64,000 nt of DNA from Nonomuraea spiralis (GTDB lineage: Bacteria > Actinomycetota > Actinomycetes > Streptosporangiales > Streptosporangiaceae): NCBI RefSeq assembly GCF_014648435.1, contig NZ_BMRC01000025.1:62001-126000 (forward strand). The letters run 5' to 3'. Positions 11,401 to 19,809 of the stretch are shown here, piece by piece. The notes under the pieces were generated by a model. The model was not told the DNA's origin. It did no database searches and saw nothing but the letters and a program-made list of their open reading frames with translations. The position numbers and the translations under genes were made by a program. The number at the start of each line of letters is the position of its first letter. Position 1 is the first letter of the stretch.

Positions 11401-11691
11401 CTCGCTGACGAGCGGGAAGGCGTCCGAGGGGATCACGTAGAGGTGTCCGTCGCGAAATTGCGTCGAGTAGCGGACCTGCCGTCCAGGGGCGCTCTCCACC
11501 CGGTGGCCCCGGCCGCTGACCGTCACCTTGTCCCCGGTCAGGAGCGTCACGCTACCGGACACGACCGGGCCGGATCCTACCGGGGCCTGCTGCGGGGCCG
11601 CGGCGAAGGAGGGCTCCTGAGCCGTGACGACTCCCAAGGAACCGGCCAGTACGGCGGTCACTAATCCTGTTCGCAAAGTTGTGAATGCCAC
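8485..11691 (-). CDS. Secreted subtilisin-like serine protease (S8), large
   Basis: This 1068-residue protease has an N-terminal signal peptide (hydrophobic stretch to about residue 31), a propeptide to about 200, and the S8 catalytic domain at about 205-480. The triad is Asp221 (AVLDSGYD), His253 (VGHGTHV) and Ser419 (SGTSMAAPH), with oxyanion Asn345 in AAGNEGG. About 600 further residues follow, rich in beta structure and without an obvious anchor, probably several immunoglobulin-like or jelly-roll domains. It should be exported and self-processed to degrade extracellular protein. It stands alone, with no maturation or transport gene beside it. Confidence 0.93.
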   Translation of the reverse strand: MAFTTLRTGLVTAVLAGSLGVVTAQEPSFAAAPQQAPVGSGPVVSGSVTLLTGDKVTVSGRGHRVESAPGRQVRYSTQFRDGHLYVIPSDAFPLVSEGLLDDRLFDVTQLLAWRYGDADTDEIPLISQPLGEKPAPTLSGTRLTRKLDDLGVAAVRVPKSTAARTWRDLVSGVRMPAAGKGKIWLDGRRSFTLDRSTAQIGATEAWKQGFTGQGVTVAVLDSGYDAGHPDLKGVVTQERNFSDEPDMTDRVGHGTHVSSIVAGAGTKYRGVAPGARIAMGKVGGVDGISDSALLAGMEWAATEARAKVVNMSLGTTDEPGDDPVEQAVNTLSERTGTLFVVAAGNEGGEGSVSSPSTADAALSVGAVDRSDQVSTFSSRGPRAGDHAIKPEITAPGVDIVAAAAEGTADGPHVAHSGTSMAAPHVSGAAAILAQRHPGWTGQQLKAALVDSAKPTSGTGLYDQGAGRVDVPRALAQPVIASPATVWAGFPWQHTGGDQATRTITYTNDGDTPVTLNLTTDTDVLKLPQDKLEVPAGGQASLTLTVDVTGKPAGDYPGVLTATSGDTVLRTPAGAYVEPESHDVTVTAVARSGAPAGLAYGMVYDQASGAQRTLRFRDGVAKARLPKGDWNLYTEIYDFDPVVLTTGHRPLTVDDDDLRVTVDARKGERIRFAVDDPTAAADQEFGLYLANGPWQYGWYSSGQDPNQGYYVIPVRQPGLTYESWSVWHKKDAAPSPYRYDLVDRRTGGIPDDPTYSARTRDLVKASETFRASGATGTGTMWTGPLDPAGIGALTLPTRDIPLPSAMTHYRSPGLAWSSEFQTGGSRQIGTSPVRGRAFSEVWNAAVAGPSFATPGGSRSGDTLQFFAGRLYTDGVAELTGMDATATGTLTLSRDGRQIATSGIAGCAPGNSEQCALSATLPQDAGTYTLAVSSHRDTSVNTLSTGVDAVWTFRSARTAQATPLPLMAVRYAPRGLDTANRAEPGSRTQLSIWIERNPGARGAAVRTVKLEFSTDDGATWQPVRTRAAASGWTATVANPDSSGFVSLRATVKDTAGDGVTQTVTRAYAVG

Positions 11692-11723
11692 ACCCCTACT
11701 TGGACGAACCGGCGTGAAACGTT

Positions 11724-11861
11724 ATGAGGCACGTCGCCGCCCAGCCGGGGATCGAGGATCCGTCCTGCGTGAAGCATTACGCCGAGCGGGACAGGACACG
11801 GCTGGAACACACCTGGAAGATCGCCAAGGCGTCCGGGCTGAAGGACTTCTCGGCGCGGCCC
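11724..11861 (+). pseudogene. Fragment resembling the N-terminal domain of a Tn3-type transposase
   Basis: The reading frame here gives a DPSCVKHYAERDRTRLEHTW segment followed by KIAKASGLKDF. This resembles the DUF4158 N-terminal domain of Tn3-family transposases as I remember it. Similarity stops after about 45 residues and no transposase body or terminal repeats follow. It lies in the 238-bp gap between two minus-strand genes and is best read as a relic of a past insertion. The match is from memory only. Confidence 0.4.
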
Positions 11862-11929
11862 CGCGCGAACCAGCAGCGCACGACCAGCCCCGCCGGCGCG
11901 GCACGAAACCTGGCGTCCGGCCGTTTCCG

Positions 11930-13351
11930 TTACTTCTGGGCGAGTGCGGCCTGCGATGTCTGCTGGTGAGCGGGTGCCGAGGCCGGGCGCCGTACCAGGA
12001 GGAGGGTGATCGCGCCTGCGGCGAGGCCGATCGCGCCGGCGGCCAGGAACGTGGCGTTCAGGCCGGAGGCGTACGCGGCGGCCTCGGAGACGGTGTGGTC
12101 CAGGGCGTCTTGCAGCTTCGCGCGGAAGACGGTGCCGAGGACGGCGACGCTGACCGCGAACCCGAGCTGGCGAAAGGTGCTGACCGCCCCGGCCGCCATG
12201 CCGACGCGTTCCGGCGGCACCGAGGCCATCGTCGCGGCCGTCACGTTCGGCACGGCCACCCCGACCCCGACCCCGACGACGGCGAATCCGGGGACGAGGG
12301 CGGCCCAGCCCGAGTCCCCGGTCAGCACCGCCCGGCCTGCCACGCCGGCGCCGACGAGCAGCATCCCGAGGCCGATCGTCCAGCGCGGCGAGACGGCGTG
12401 CAGGAAGCGGCCGGACAGCAGAGAGACCACCAACGACACCGCGGGGATCGGCAGGATCACCAGCCCGGCCTGGAGCGCGCCGAGCCCCTGGACGGACTGC
12501 AGCCACATTGAGGTGTACATCAGGTACGCGAACGCCGCCCCCGACATCGCCAGGGAGGCGATCATGATTCCGGTGAAGGACGGGCTGCGGAACAGGCGAA
12601 GGTCCAGGATGGGGGACGGGCTGCGGGCCTCGACCGCGACGAAGGCGGCCAGCGCGATCGCCGCGGCGGCGAACGTCCCGACGATGACGGGCGATCCCCA
12701 GCCGTCCTCGCCGGCCCGGGTCAGCGCGTAGACCAACGCGCCCGCCGCGGTGGCGAACAGCGCGATGCCCGGCAGGTCGATCCGCCGCGCGTCCGGGTTG
12801 CGGGACTCGTCCACCACGCGCAGGGTCAGCGCCACGGCGGCCACGCTGACGGGCAGGTTGACCAGGAACGTCGACCTCCAGCCGAGCTGCTCGGTCAGCA
12901 GCCCGCCCAGGATCGGCCCGATCCCGGACGCGGCGCCGTTGACCGCGCCCCAAACGCCGAACGCCACGCCCCGGTCACGTCCCGCGTAGGAGGCACCGAT
13001 GAGTGCCACCGTCGTGGCGAACATCATCGCGGCGCCCGCGCCCTGGATGGCCCGTGCGGCGATGAGGGAGCCCACGTTCGGGGCCAGTCCGCTCGCCAGC
13101 GACGCCGCGGCGAAGGTGACCAGGCCCACCACGTACACACGGCGGCGACCGAGCAGGTCGGCCAGCCCACCCGCGCCCAGCAGCAGAGCCGCGAGCGCCA
13201 GCGCATAGATGTCCATCACCCATTGGAGAGACGAGAACGACGCCTTCAGCGACGCCGCCATGTCCGGCATCGCCACCGTCACGATGTTGACGTCCACCAG
13301 CAGCATGAACGTTCCCAGGCTGACGGCGGTCAACGGCCCCCACTTGCCCAT
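11930..13351 (-). CDS. MFS multidrug exporter, DHA2 (14-TM) family
   Basis: This 473-residue membrane protein has about 14 predicted spans. It carries the DHA2 motif D1 near its start (LVDVNIVTVAMPDM), motif A GGLADLLGRRRVY and motif C-like GPILGGLL. Such proteins export drugs or cationic compounds by proton antiport. I choose the ATG at 13351 because GGAAGG lies six bases upstream; an earlier in-frame start would add 12 unlikely residues. It is divergent from a tandem-Lrp regulator with 110 bp between them, a usual arrangement for a regulated exporter. Confidence 0.93.
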   Translation of the reverse strand: MGKWGPLTAVSLGTFMLLVDVNIVTVAMPDMAASLKASFSSLQWVMDIYALALAALLLGAGGLADLLGRRRVYVVGLVTFAAASLASGLAPNVGSLIAARAIQGAGAAMMFATTVALIGASYAGRDRGVAFGVWGAVNGAASGIGPILGGLLTEQLGWRSTFLVNLPVSVAAVALTLRVVDESRNPDARRIDLPGIALFATAAGALVYALTRAGEDGWGSPVIVGTFAAAAIALAAFVAVEARSPSPILDLRLFRSPSFTGIMIASLAMSGAAFAYLMYTSMWLQSVQGLGALQAGLVILPIPAVSLVVSLLSGRFLHAVSPRWTIGLGMLLVGAGVAGRAVLTGDSGWAALVPGFAVVGVGVGVAVPNVTAATMASVPPERVGMAAGAVSTFRQLGFAVSVAVLGTVFRAKLQDALDHTVSEAAAYASGLNATFLAAGAIGLAAGAITLLLVRRPASAPAHQQTSQAALAQK

Positions 13352-13461
13352 GATGATCCTTCCGATCGTTATGCGAAGACGCCTCAACGATCAGAGCGAA
13401 TATGCGGGAAAGCCACTTGGAAGCCGTCATCTTCCTATATTTCGACACTGGATATGATCAG

Positions 13462-14460
13462 ATGGTGAAATCCGACGTCGCGGACGAACTTGACCGCCGC
13501 CTGATCCAGGCGCTCCAGATGGACGGCCGCGCCCCGTTCAGCCGCATCGCTGAGGTCCTCGGCGTCTCCGACCAGACCATTGCCCGCCGGTACCGTCGGC
13601 TGCGCTCACGCGACATCCTGCGCGTCGTGGGTGTCCCGCCTGTCAGCTACGTCGCGGAGGGGCGGTGGATCCTGCGCCTGCGGTGCGTCCCGGGCGCCGC
13701 CCGGAACGTCGCCGCCGCGCTGGCGCGCCGTCCCGACACCACCTGGGTGCAACTCGTCTCGGGCGGTACGGAGATCCTCTGCGTCGTCCGCGCCCGGAGC
13801 GAGGCCGACAGCGAGCAGCTCCTGCTGGACCGGTTTCCGCGCGGCGCCCGGGTCGTCTCGATCGCCGCGCATGCGGTCCTGCACACCTACTACGGCTCAC
13901 CGCATGTGATCCGCGGCCTCGACGCGCTGTCCCCGGACGAAGTCGAACGGCTGCGCCCCGCGCCCGCGCCGGACACCGGCGAGATCGACTCCCTCGACCC
14001 CGGCGACCAGCGTCTGATGGACGTCCTGGCGCGCGACGGGAGAACGGGCCTGGCCGAGCTCGCGGCCGCCACCCGCTGGTCGCAGTCCACCGTCGCTCGG
14101 CGTCTGGAGCACCTGCGCGCGACCGGCGTCCTGCACTACTACGCCGAGTTCGACATCGCCTACGTCGGCCTGCGCAGCGTCGCCCGGCTGTGGATCACTG
14201 TGCCGCCGGCCGAACTGGTGGCCACCGGGCAGGCCCTGGCCGAGCACCGCGAGGTGGTATTCGCCGCCGCGACCACCGGCCCGACCAACCTGGCGGTCCA
14301 AGTCGCCTGCCGCAGCTCCCGCGATCTCTACCGCTACCTCACCGAACGCGTCGCCGCCCTGCCCGCGATCACCCATGTCGAGACTGCTCCGATCGTCCAG
14401 AACGTCAAGCGCGTCGGCACTCACCTCGACATCGGCCTTGGGAGTCACGACGGCCTGTAA
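13462..14460 (+). CDS. Tandem Lrp/AsnC-family regulator
   Basis: This 332-residue protein contains two successive AsnC-type units. The first helix-turn-helix (about 8-55, ELDRRLIQALQMDGRAPFSR) and its ligand-binding half are followed by a second helix-turn-helix near 178-225 (LDPGDQRLMDVLARDGRTGL) and a second C-terminal domain. Double-length Lrp regulators are common in actinomycetes. The ATG at 13462 starts the protein at MVKSDVADELDRR. It is divergent from the DHA2 exporter and is the obvious candidate to control it. The inducer is unknown. Confidence 0.9.
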   Translation: MVKSDVADELDRRLIQALQMDGRAPFSRIAEVLGVSDQTIARRYRRLRSRDILRVVGVPPVSYVAEGRWILRLRCVPGAARNVAAALARRPDTTWVQLVSGGTEILCVVRARSEADSEQLLLDRFPRGARVVSIAAHAVLHTYYGSPHVIRGLDALSPDEVERLRPAPAPDTGEIDSLDPGDQRLMDVLARDGRTGLAELAAATRWSQSTVARRLEHLRATGVLHYYAEFDIAYVGLRSVARLWITVPPAELVATGQALAEHREVVFAAATTGPTNLAVQVACRSSRDLYRYLTERVAALPAITHVETAPIVQNVKRVGTHLDIGLGSHDGL

Positions 14461-14925
14461 TGCCGTTCGGTGTGGAATACGCCTCGACGCCGAGACCGCC
14501 GTGGCCGGCGCGGGGGTACCTCCAGCTGTTTGCGGGTCAGCGTGATGCCGGGCAGTGGCCGATGGCGGCGGCCTTCCGGGTGGTGCTGAGCAGCCGCCGG
14601 TCGCTCTCCCCCGGCCCTGGTCGAGAACCTCCGGTGACAAGCGCCCGGCTCTCCGAGCATCGGCGGACGGCCGAAGGGCGCGGCAATGCCGCCTTTACCT
14701 CCCCGCTCGGGCGCTTCGCCGTCACCGTCCCACCCAGAACTGGCGAGCAGCGCGCTTTGGCTCGCGGCCCTGGACGAGGTGACCTTTCCTGTGGAGAGCG
14801 CGGAGCCGGCTGAGCGCCCCCAGACGCGATCACGACCGCACCCGCGCCCGCGCGGTTCATGTCGTACCTCGCGGAGGACTTGGCCGCCATCAGGCGGTCA
14901 TCGACAACCGGCTCAATCGGCAGCG
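14461..14925. other. 465-bp stretch without a recognisable gene
   Basis: Open frames here on both strands are long only because of high G+C. None gives a protein I recognise. It lies between the Lrp-type regulator and two truncated genes, so it is probably eroded sequence. Confidence 0.5.
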
Positions 14926-15234
14926 CACCCGGAGATCGCCGAGTACATCGAACGGCTCCCCGCCACCTTCGAACCGTACGGCGGACGCTACCTCGTCCAC
15001 GCCACCCAGCACGAGGTGAAGGAGGGCAGCCGGCCCGGACATGTCGTGATGCTCGGATTCCCAGGGATCGCCGAGGCGCAGGCGTGGTGGGATTCTCCCG
15101 CGTACCGGGAGATCGCACCGCTGCGCTCACGGAACATCGAGACCGACCTCATCCTGGTCGACGGCGTGCCCGAGAACTACGTCCCGACGGCGGCAGTCAC
15201 CGCCCTACGGCAGGTGACGACCTCGCCCGCGTAG
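14926..15234 (+). pseudogene. DUF1330 protein lacking a normal N-terminus
   Basis: The frame from HPEIAEYIERLPATFEPYGG through VMLGFPGIAEAQAWWDSPAY to the stop at 15232-15234 is a clear DUF1330 (ferredoxin-like fold) domain. Normal members begin about 12-15 residues before the first segment, but no start codon lies there in this frame; the nearest plausible ATG (14859) is in another frame. The 5' end therefore looks deleted or frameshifted. A weakly used upstream start in the same frame (ATG at 14686) cannot be excluded. Confidence 0.5.
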
Positions 15235-15238
15235 GTCG

Positions 15239-15478
15239 TCAGCCACCGAGAACATGAAGGCGGCTCTCACTGCCTCTGGTGCATCAGCGCAGGACGTCAT
15301 CAGCACAAGGGTTCTCGTCGCATCCACTCGGCAAGAGGATCTGGTGGCCGCGTGGGAGGTGGTCCGGGACTCGTTCGGCGAGCATGGCCTACCGAGCACC
15401 CTGATCGGAGTCACGGTGCTCGGTCACGACGGCCGGCTCGTTGAGATCGAAGCCCCGCCGCGGAGCGGTGGCGGATGA
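15239..15478 (+). pseudogene. RidA (YjgF/UK114) protein, N-terminal half missing
   Basis: The frame contains the C-terminal part of a RidA-family protein: ENMKAALTASGASAQDV, then STRVLVASTRQEDLVAAWEV and a GVTVLGHDGRLVEIEA end. RidA proteins deaminate reactive enamines and are about 130 residues long; only about 75 are left. The N-terminal half would fall where the DUF1330 relic ends, so two truncated genes are joined here. An internal ATG at 15254 could still make a short peptide, but a functional trimer is unlikely. Confidence 0.6.
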
Positions 15479-15730
15479 CAAGGGTGCTCCCGGCAAGGCG
15501 GCAGTCGACCAAGATCCGATGCCTCGACCAGGAGCCTCGTTGCCGTCTCGCCGTGCCTCGGTTCCGTTCGACCGCACCTCGTGACGGCTCCCCGGTGGCT
15601 TGTGGCGCCCGCCCGGCCGACCTCACCCGAGGGTGGCTGAAACGGAATGCTGAGCTGTCCAAGCAGGTGCGGGAGCCGCCGGGGGTTCCTGATGGCGGAT
15701 CGGCTGAGGATGAACGGGCGAGAGGGTGGG

Positions 15731-16384
15731 TCAGGCGGCGTACCGGGCGGTGTACCGGGCGGCGAGCGCTCTTCCGGCCTCGCCCGCGGCCTCCTCGGCG
15801 GTCTTGTGCATGATCGCCGCCATCTCGGTGAACTCGTCGAGGGCCGGGTTCACGCCGACGAGCGTGAACTCGCGCTCGACCACCGTGAGGTCGGCTCCCC
15901 AGATGTCGACGAGGATCCGGCGCAGGTAGTCGATGTTGTGGTCCCAGCCCTCACGCGGGGTCCCGGGGCCGTAGGCGCCGCCGCGAGTTGTGACCAGGAC
16001 GGTCGGCGTGCCTTCGAGCAGGCGGACACCCTGCGGCGCGCCGGCGATCGCGAGGTCGATCCAGGTCTTCGCGTGCTGCGAGATGCCGAAGTTGTAGAGC
16101 GGCATCGCGAGCACGGCGCTCGTCGCCTGCCGTAGCTCGGTGGCGACCCGCTCGGCTGTGGCGAGCGCCTCGCGCTGCGCGGCGGTGCGGCCTTCCTCCG
16201 GAATGTGGCGGCTGGAGACCGCGGTCTCCCAGACGTGCGCGGGCAGTGGGTTCTGGCCGAGGTGACGCCGTACCACCGGCACCCCCGGGCGGACAGTCCC
16301 GAACTCGTCGATGACGAGGTCGGCGAGTGCGCTGCTGGCGGAGCGGTCGCCCTGGATGGTGGCGTCGACACGGAGCACGGACAT
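15731..16384 (-). CDS. FMN-dependent NADH-azoreductase-like flavoprotein
   Basis: A 217-residue flavodoxin-fold protein of the AzoR/NAD(P)H dehydrogenase quinone family. Landmarks are the N-terminal VLRVDATIQGDRSAS nucleotide-binding segment, MPLYNFGISQHAKTWIDLAI (PxYNFxxP-type motif with Ser in place of Pro) and TTRGGAYGPGTPREGWDH. Such enzymes reduce quinones or azo compounds with NAD(P)H. It is divergent from a MarR regulator across a 93-bp region holding two nearly identical palindromes, so it is probably derepressed by electrophiles or quinones. Confidence 0.9.
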   Translation of the reverse strand: MSVLRVDATIQGDRSASSALADLVIDEFGTVRPGVPVVRRHLGQNPLPAHVWETAVSSRHIPEEGRTAAQREALATAERVATELRQATSAVLAMPLYNFGISQHAKTWIDLAIAGAPQGVRLLEGTPTVLVTTRGGAYGPGTPREGWDHNIDYLRRILVDIWGADLTVVEREFTLVGVNPALDEFTEMAAIMHKTAEEAAGEAGRALAARYTARYAA

Positions 16385-16409
16385 GGGGGTCTCCCTGACA
16401 GTGAGAGCT

Positions 16410-16425
16410 ACTTGAATGTTCAAGT
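16410..16425. promoter_or_regulatory. MarR-type operator, copy 1
   Basis: ACTTGAATGTTCAAGT has perfect arms ACTTGAA/TTCAAGT around TG. It lies 25 bases upstream of the azoreductase start. Confidence 0.7.
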
Positions 16426-16442
16426 TGAGGGTATGCCGCACC

Positions 16443-16458
16443 ACTTGAATGTTCAAAT
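16443..16458. promoter_or_regulatory. MarR-type operator, copy 2
   Basis: ACTTGAATGTTCAAAT repeats copy 1 with one changed base, 33 bp away (about three helical turns). It lies just upstream of the MarR start, suggesting autoregulation. Confidence 0.7.
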
Positions 16459-16477
16459 TGACTGGTAGAGTCGGCAT

Positions 16478-17005
16478 GTGAGCAACGACACCCCCCGCGG
16501 AACCACCCCCGAGCACGACGTGCCGTGGCTGTCGCCCGACCAGCAGCGCGACTGGCGAGCGCTGATCGCCCTGATCATGACTCTGCCGCCCGCGCTGGAC
16601 GCACAGCTCAAGCGCGATGGCGGCGTGAACGGTTTCGAGTACCACGTGCTCGCGGCCCTCTCCGAGGCGCCCCACCGCACCCTGGTGCTCAGCAACCTGG
16701 CCGCATTGGCGCAGGGGTCGCTCTCGCGGGTCTCTCACGCGATCACCCGGCTGGAGCGGGCCGGCTGGGTCGAGCGGCGTAGCCTGCCCAACCGCGGTGG
16801 CCGCCACACGGAGGCACGGCTCACCGACGCCGGCTTCGCCAAGCTTGAGGAGATCGTCCCTGGTCACGTCCGAGAAGCGCGTCGTCTCGTGGTCGACGCG
16901 CTGACGCCCGAGCAACTCGCCGCACTCGGCGACGCCGCCCGGGCGATCACCGCCGTCACCATGGCGGAGCAGCCCGAGACGTGCCGGGAGAGCGGCGATT
17001 GCTGA
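16478..17005 (+). CDS. MarR-family transcriptional regulator
   Basis: A 175-residue winged-helix regulator. The core reads LVLSNLAALAQGSLSRVSHA (recognition region), RLERAGWVERRS and a wing NRGGRHTEARLTDAGFA, all standard for MarR. The start is a GTG at 16478. It faces the azoreductase gene, and two copies of a near-perfect 16-bp palindrome lie between them, so it most likely represses both genes and is released by an oxidant or aromatic ligand. Confidence 0.92.
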   Translation: MSNDTPRGTTPEHDVPWLSPDQQRDWRALIALIMTLPPALDAQLKRDGGVNGFEYHVLAALSEAPHRTLVLSNLAALAQGSLSRVSHAITRLERAGWVERRSLPNRGGRHTEARLTDAGFAKLEEIVPGHVREARRLVVDALTPEQLAALGDAARAITAVTMAEQPETCRESGDC

Positions 17006-17340
17006 TCCGGCGGACGCAGCGGGCCTGCCGCAGCATCAGGATCCCGTCAGGGTCAGGCCGGAGCCGCCAGGTGAGCGGCCCAGCCCCGCCTGCTGGCGCT
17101 ACCCGCCCGCCGACGCTCTGTCGGGCCTTGGCCAAAGGGGCGGGTGACCGAATGATCCACCGACATCAGCGCCGGGACCGGGTCCGAGCGGCTCACGCCC
17201 GCCGCTCGTACGTGGGCGCCACACCGCGCGACTCGCGCGCGGCGAGATCAGCATGGATCGCAGCGAACTTCTCCCACACTCAGCCCGGCGCGGTCCGGGA
17301 CGAATTTGTTCTGCCGGCACACCGAGCCACCAGCCGTGTT
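17006..17340. other. 335-bp stretch without a recognisable gene
   Basis: No frame on either strand gives a protein I recognise, and I see no repeat, tRNA or hairpin. It separates the MarR gene from the 3' end of the MFS gene. Confidence 0.5.
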
Positions 17341-18570
17341 CTAAGGGCCGCTACGGGCATGGTCGTCCTGGGCGTGCGGGAGCCGGCGCACGGTGGCGGA
17401 GGCCAGGGGGAGGACGGCCGCCGCGGCGTAGACGATGCCGGCGGTCGCGGCCACCTGGTGGCCGTCGAACCTGTCGGCGAGCAGTCCCACGCCCAGCTGG
17501 CCGATGGGGATCGCGATGTAGGACAGCAGGTCGTCGTAGGACGAGACGCGCGAGAGCACGTGTGCGGGGACGTGCTCCTGCAGTGAGGTCTCCCAGCTGA
17601 CGGCCGCGACCGAGGAGCCCAGTCCGGCGACGAAGGCGATCGCGATCAGCCAGAGGGCGTCCAGGTGCGCGCCGAGTGCGAGCAGGGGGATCGCGCCGAG
17701 CGCGCTCATCAGCTGGCCCAGCCGCAGCAGGTGCCTGACCACCAGCCGGTAGACCAGCGCGCTCATGACCAGCATGCCGACGCCGCGGGCGCTGAGCACG
17801 AACCCCCACGTCTCCTCGCCGCTGAGCTGCCTGGTCAGTACGGGCCCCAGGATCTGCCAGGTGCCGACCTGAACCAGGTTGACCACGCAGAAGCACACGG
17901 ACACCGTCCACACCCAGCGGATGCGGCGGAACTCGGTCCAGCCGTCACGGATGTCGGCCCGGATCCCGGAGCCGGGCCGCGGCGAGGTCGGCGCCGCGGT
18001 GAGGGACAGGCGGGCAAGGCATCCCGCGGCGAGGAGGTAGGTCAGTGCGTCGAAGGCGATGGCGGGGCCGCCGCCGACGACGGCGACCGCGATCCCGGAC
18101 AGGCTCGGTCCGAGGATCTTCGTGGCGTTTCGCACCGATCCCAGCAGGGCGTTCGCCCGCCGTATCCGGTCCCTGGGGACAAGCTGGGGCACGATGCCGC
18201 GCAGGGCCGGCGTGATGAACGCGGCGAGAGCGCCGTTGAGGAACCCCAGCGCGGCCGCCGGCAGCAGCGCGTACCTCCCGGTGAGCAGCAGGGCGGCGAC
18301 GCCGCCCTGGGTGAGGGCTGAGCCCAGGTGGGCTGCCACCAGAACCGTCCGGCGCGGGAGGCGATCGGCCACGGCCCCGCCCACCAGGAGAAAGGCGAGC
18401 AGCGGCACCATGTAGGCGGTCAGGACGACGCCGAGGTCGCCGGTGTTGCCCGAGGCGTCCAGAACCCCGAACGCCAGCGCCACCGGCGCCATCGAACTGC
18501 CCAGCAGCGACACCGCCTGCGCGGAGAGGAACCAGCGGAAATCTGTCTGTCGCAGGAGGGCTGAGAGCAT
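17341..18570 (-). CDS. MFS exporter (MFS_3, enterobactin-exporter-like group)
   Basis: A 409-residue, 12-span transporter. It begins with a TDFRWFLSAQAVSLLGSSM segment and has the motif A GGAVADRLPRR after span 2, both usual for MFS_3 exporters in actinomycetes. The function is probably export of a small molecule or drug. It is divergent from an ArsR-type regulator only 58 bp away, which should control it. Confidence 0.9.
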   Translation of the reverse strand: MLSALLRQTDFRWFLSAQAVSLLGSSMAPVALAFGVLDASGNTGDLGVVLTAYMVPLLAFLLVGGAVADRLPRRTVLVAAHLGSALTQGGVAALLLTGRYALLPAAALGFLNGALAAFITPALRGIVPQLVPRDRIRRANALLGSVRNATKILGPSLSGIAVAVVGGGPAIAFDALTYLLAAGCLARLSLTAAPTSPRPGSGIRADIRDGWTEFRRIRWVWTVSVCFCVVNLVQVGTWQILGPVLTRQLSGEETWGFVLSARGVGMLVMSALVYRLVVRHLLRLGQLMSALGAIPLLALGAHLDALWLIAIAFVAGLGSSVAAVSWETSLQEHVPAHVLSRVSSYDDLLSYIAIPIGQLGVGLLADRFDGHQVAATAGIVYAAAAVLPLASATVRRLPHAQDDHARSGP

Positions 18571-18628
18571 GGGCAGGAGTCTGCAGACGTACCGGATCGG
18601 ACACTATCGTTTCGGCAGGAGGCGAAAG

Positions 18629-19612
18629 ATGACACTGCTGCGGTTGAGCACTCTGGCTCTCTCGCGGTCCCGGTTCGCGCTGTCCCCGCTCGCCGAGACG
18701 CTGGGATCGCTGATGGTGCTCGACAAGCCCTGCACCGATCCGTGGCTGGCCTCCTGGCATCGCCTCCACCGCGGCGCGTTCCGCGCCGCCCTGGAGGCGG
18801 ATCCCTTCGCCGAGGGCCTGGTCAGACTGCTGAGCTCGAGCAAGTGGCTGCCGAGCCACGTGGTGATCCCGCCGGCAGGCGGCATGCGCACCACTCTGGA
18901 GAGCGAACTCGCGTCGGTCGCGCAGGTGTCCGACGAAGAGGTGCGAGCCGAGCTGGAGGAGTCGGTGGCGCACAGCTGGAAGCAGCACGATCTGGCCTGG
19001 CTGACCGGACGCGGCTGGGCGGCCCGTACCGCCGACCTGCTCACGTACGTGTGGGAGGCTCATGTCGCCCCCGACTGGCCGCGCCGGCGGGCGCTGCTGG
19101 AACGCGACGTCACCTACCGGGCAGGGCTGCTGGCCGCCTACGGGTGGCCGCGCGCGTTGCAGCACATGAGCCGCCGCAGCGCCTGGGTCGGCGATGACGC
19201 CATCCGCTTCAGCGACCAGGCCTCCCCTGACCGGGTCGTCGGCGACGAGGGCATGCTGTTCGTCCCGGTCAGCGTGCTGAGCAGCGGAACGTGGCTGTGC
19301 GAGGCGCCGCCGACGTCGTACGCACTGGTTTATCCGGCCCGCGGATCCGCCGACGGTGCGGCGCGTTCCCCACGCGCCCGGTCGCTGGAGCGGCTCATCG
19401 GCGCCGGTCGAGCGGCCATCCTGCACGAACTCGAACACCCCGCGACCAGCAGCGAACTCGCCGCGCACCTTGGCCTGTCACTTGGCACCGTCGGCGGCCA
19501 CCTGGCCGTCATGCGCGATGCGGACCTCGTCGTCGGCACGCGGGCCGGCCGGCGTGTGGTCTATCGACGCACCGAGGCCGGTCACCTGCTCGCCGGCCTT
19601 GGACAGGGCTGA
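18629..19612 (+). CDS. ArsR-like winged-helix regulator with N-terminal DUF5937-type domain
   Basis: This 327-residue protein has a long N-terminal domain (FALSPLAETLGSLMVLDKP and following) of the DUF5937 type and a C-terminal winged helix (about 255-315, HELEHPATSSELAAHLGLS then GGHLAVMRDADLV). The ATG at 18629 has a GGCAGGAGG site seven bases upstream. The divergent MFS exporter is its likely target. The gene at 23419-24462 has the same architecture, so the window has two members of the family. Confidence 0.85.
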   Translation: MTLLRLSTLALSRSRFALSPLAETLGSLMVLDKPCTDPWLASWHRLHRGAFRAALEADPFAEGLVRLLSSSKWLPSHVVIPPAGGMRTTLESELASVAQVSDEEVRAELEESVAHSWKQHDLAWLTGRGWAARTADLLTYVWEAHVAPDWPRRRALLERDVTYRAGLLAAYGWPRALQHMSRRSAWVGDDAIRFSDQASPDRVVGDEGMLFVPVSVLSSGTWLCEAPPTSYALVYPARGSADGAARSPRARSLERLIGAGRAAILHELEHPATSSELAAHLGLSLGTVGGHLAVMRDADLVVGTRAGRRVVYRRTEAGHLLAGLGQG

Positions 19613-19809
19613 GCAGCGAAGTGTTCCGGTGTGGCGGCTGCGCCAGGAACGATCGGCCGTGCAAGGAACCGCCTCTCCCCCACGACATCTACTGCTGCAC
19701 CCACCGCGTCAAGGCTGACCGGGGCTTGGCCATGTAGGGAGCAGCTCGTCAACGACGAGCCCTGGACCGCCGCTGCGCCGCAGTCGTCGCCGGCAGACCT
19801 GACACAGCA

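Noticed and set aside
19621..19737. Cysteine-rich frame FRCGGCARNDRPCKEPPLPH and following
   Set aside because: Resembles a zinc-binding tail, but there is no start and the composition could arise by chance in an intergenic stretch.
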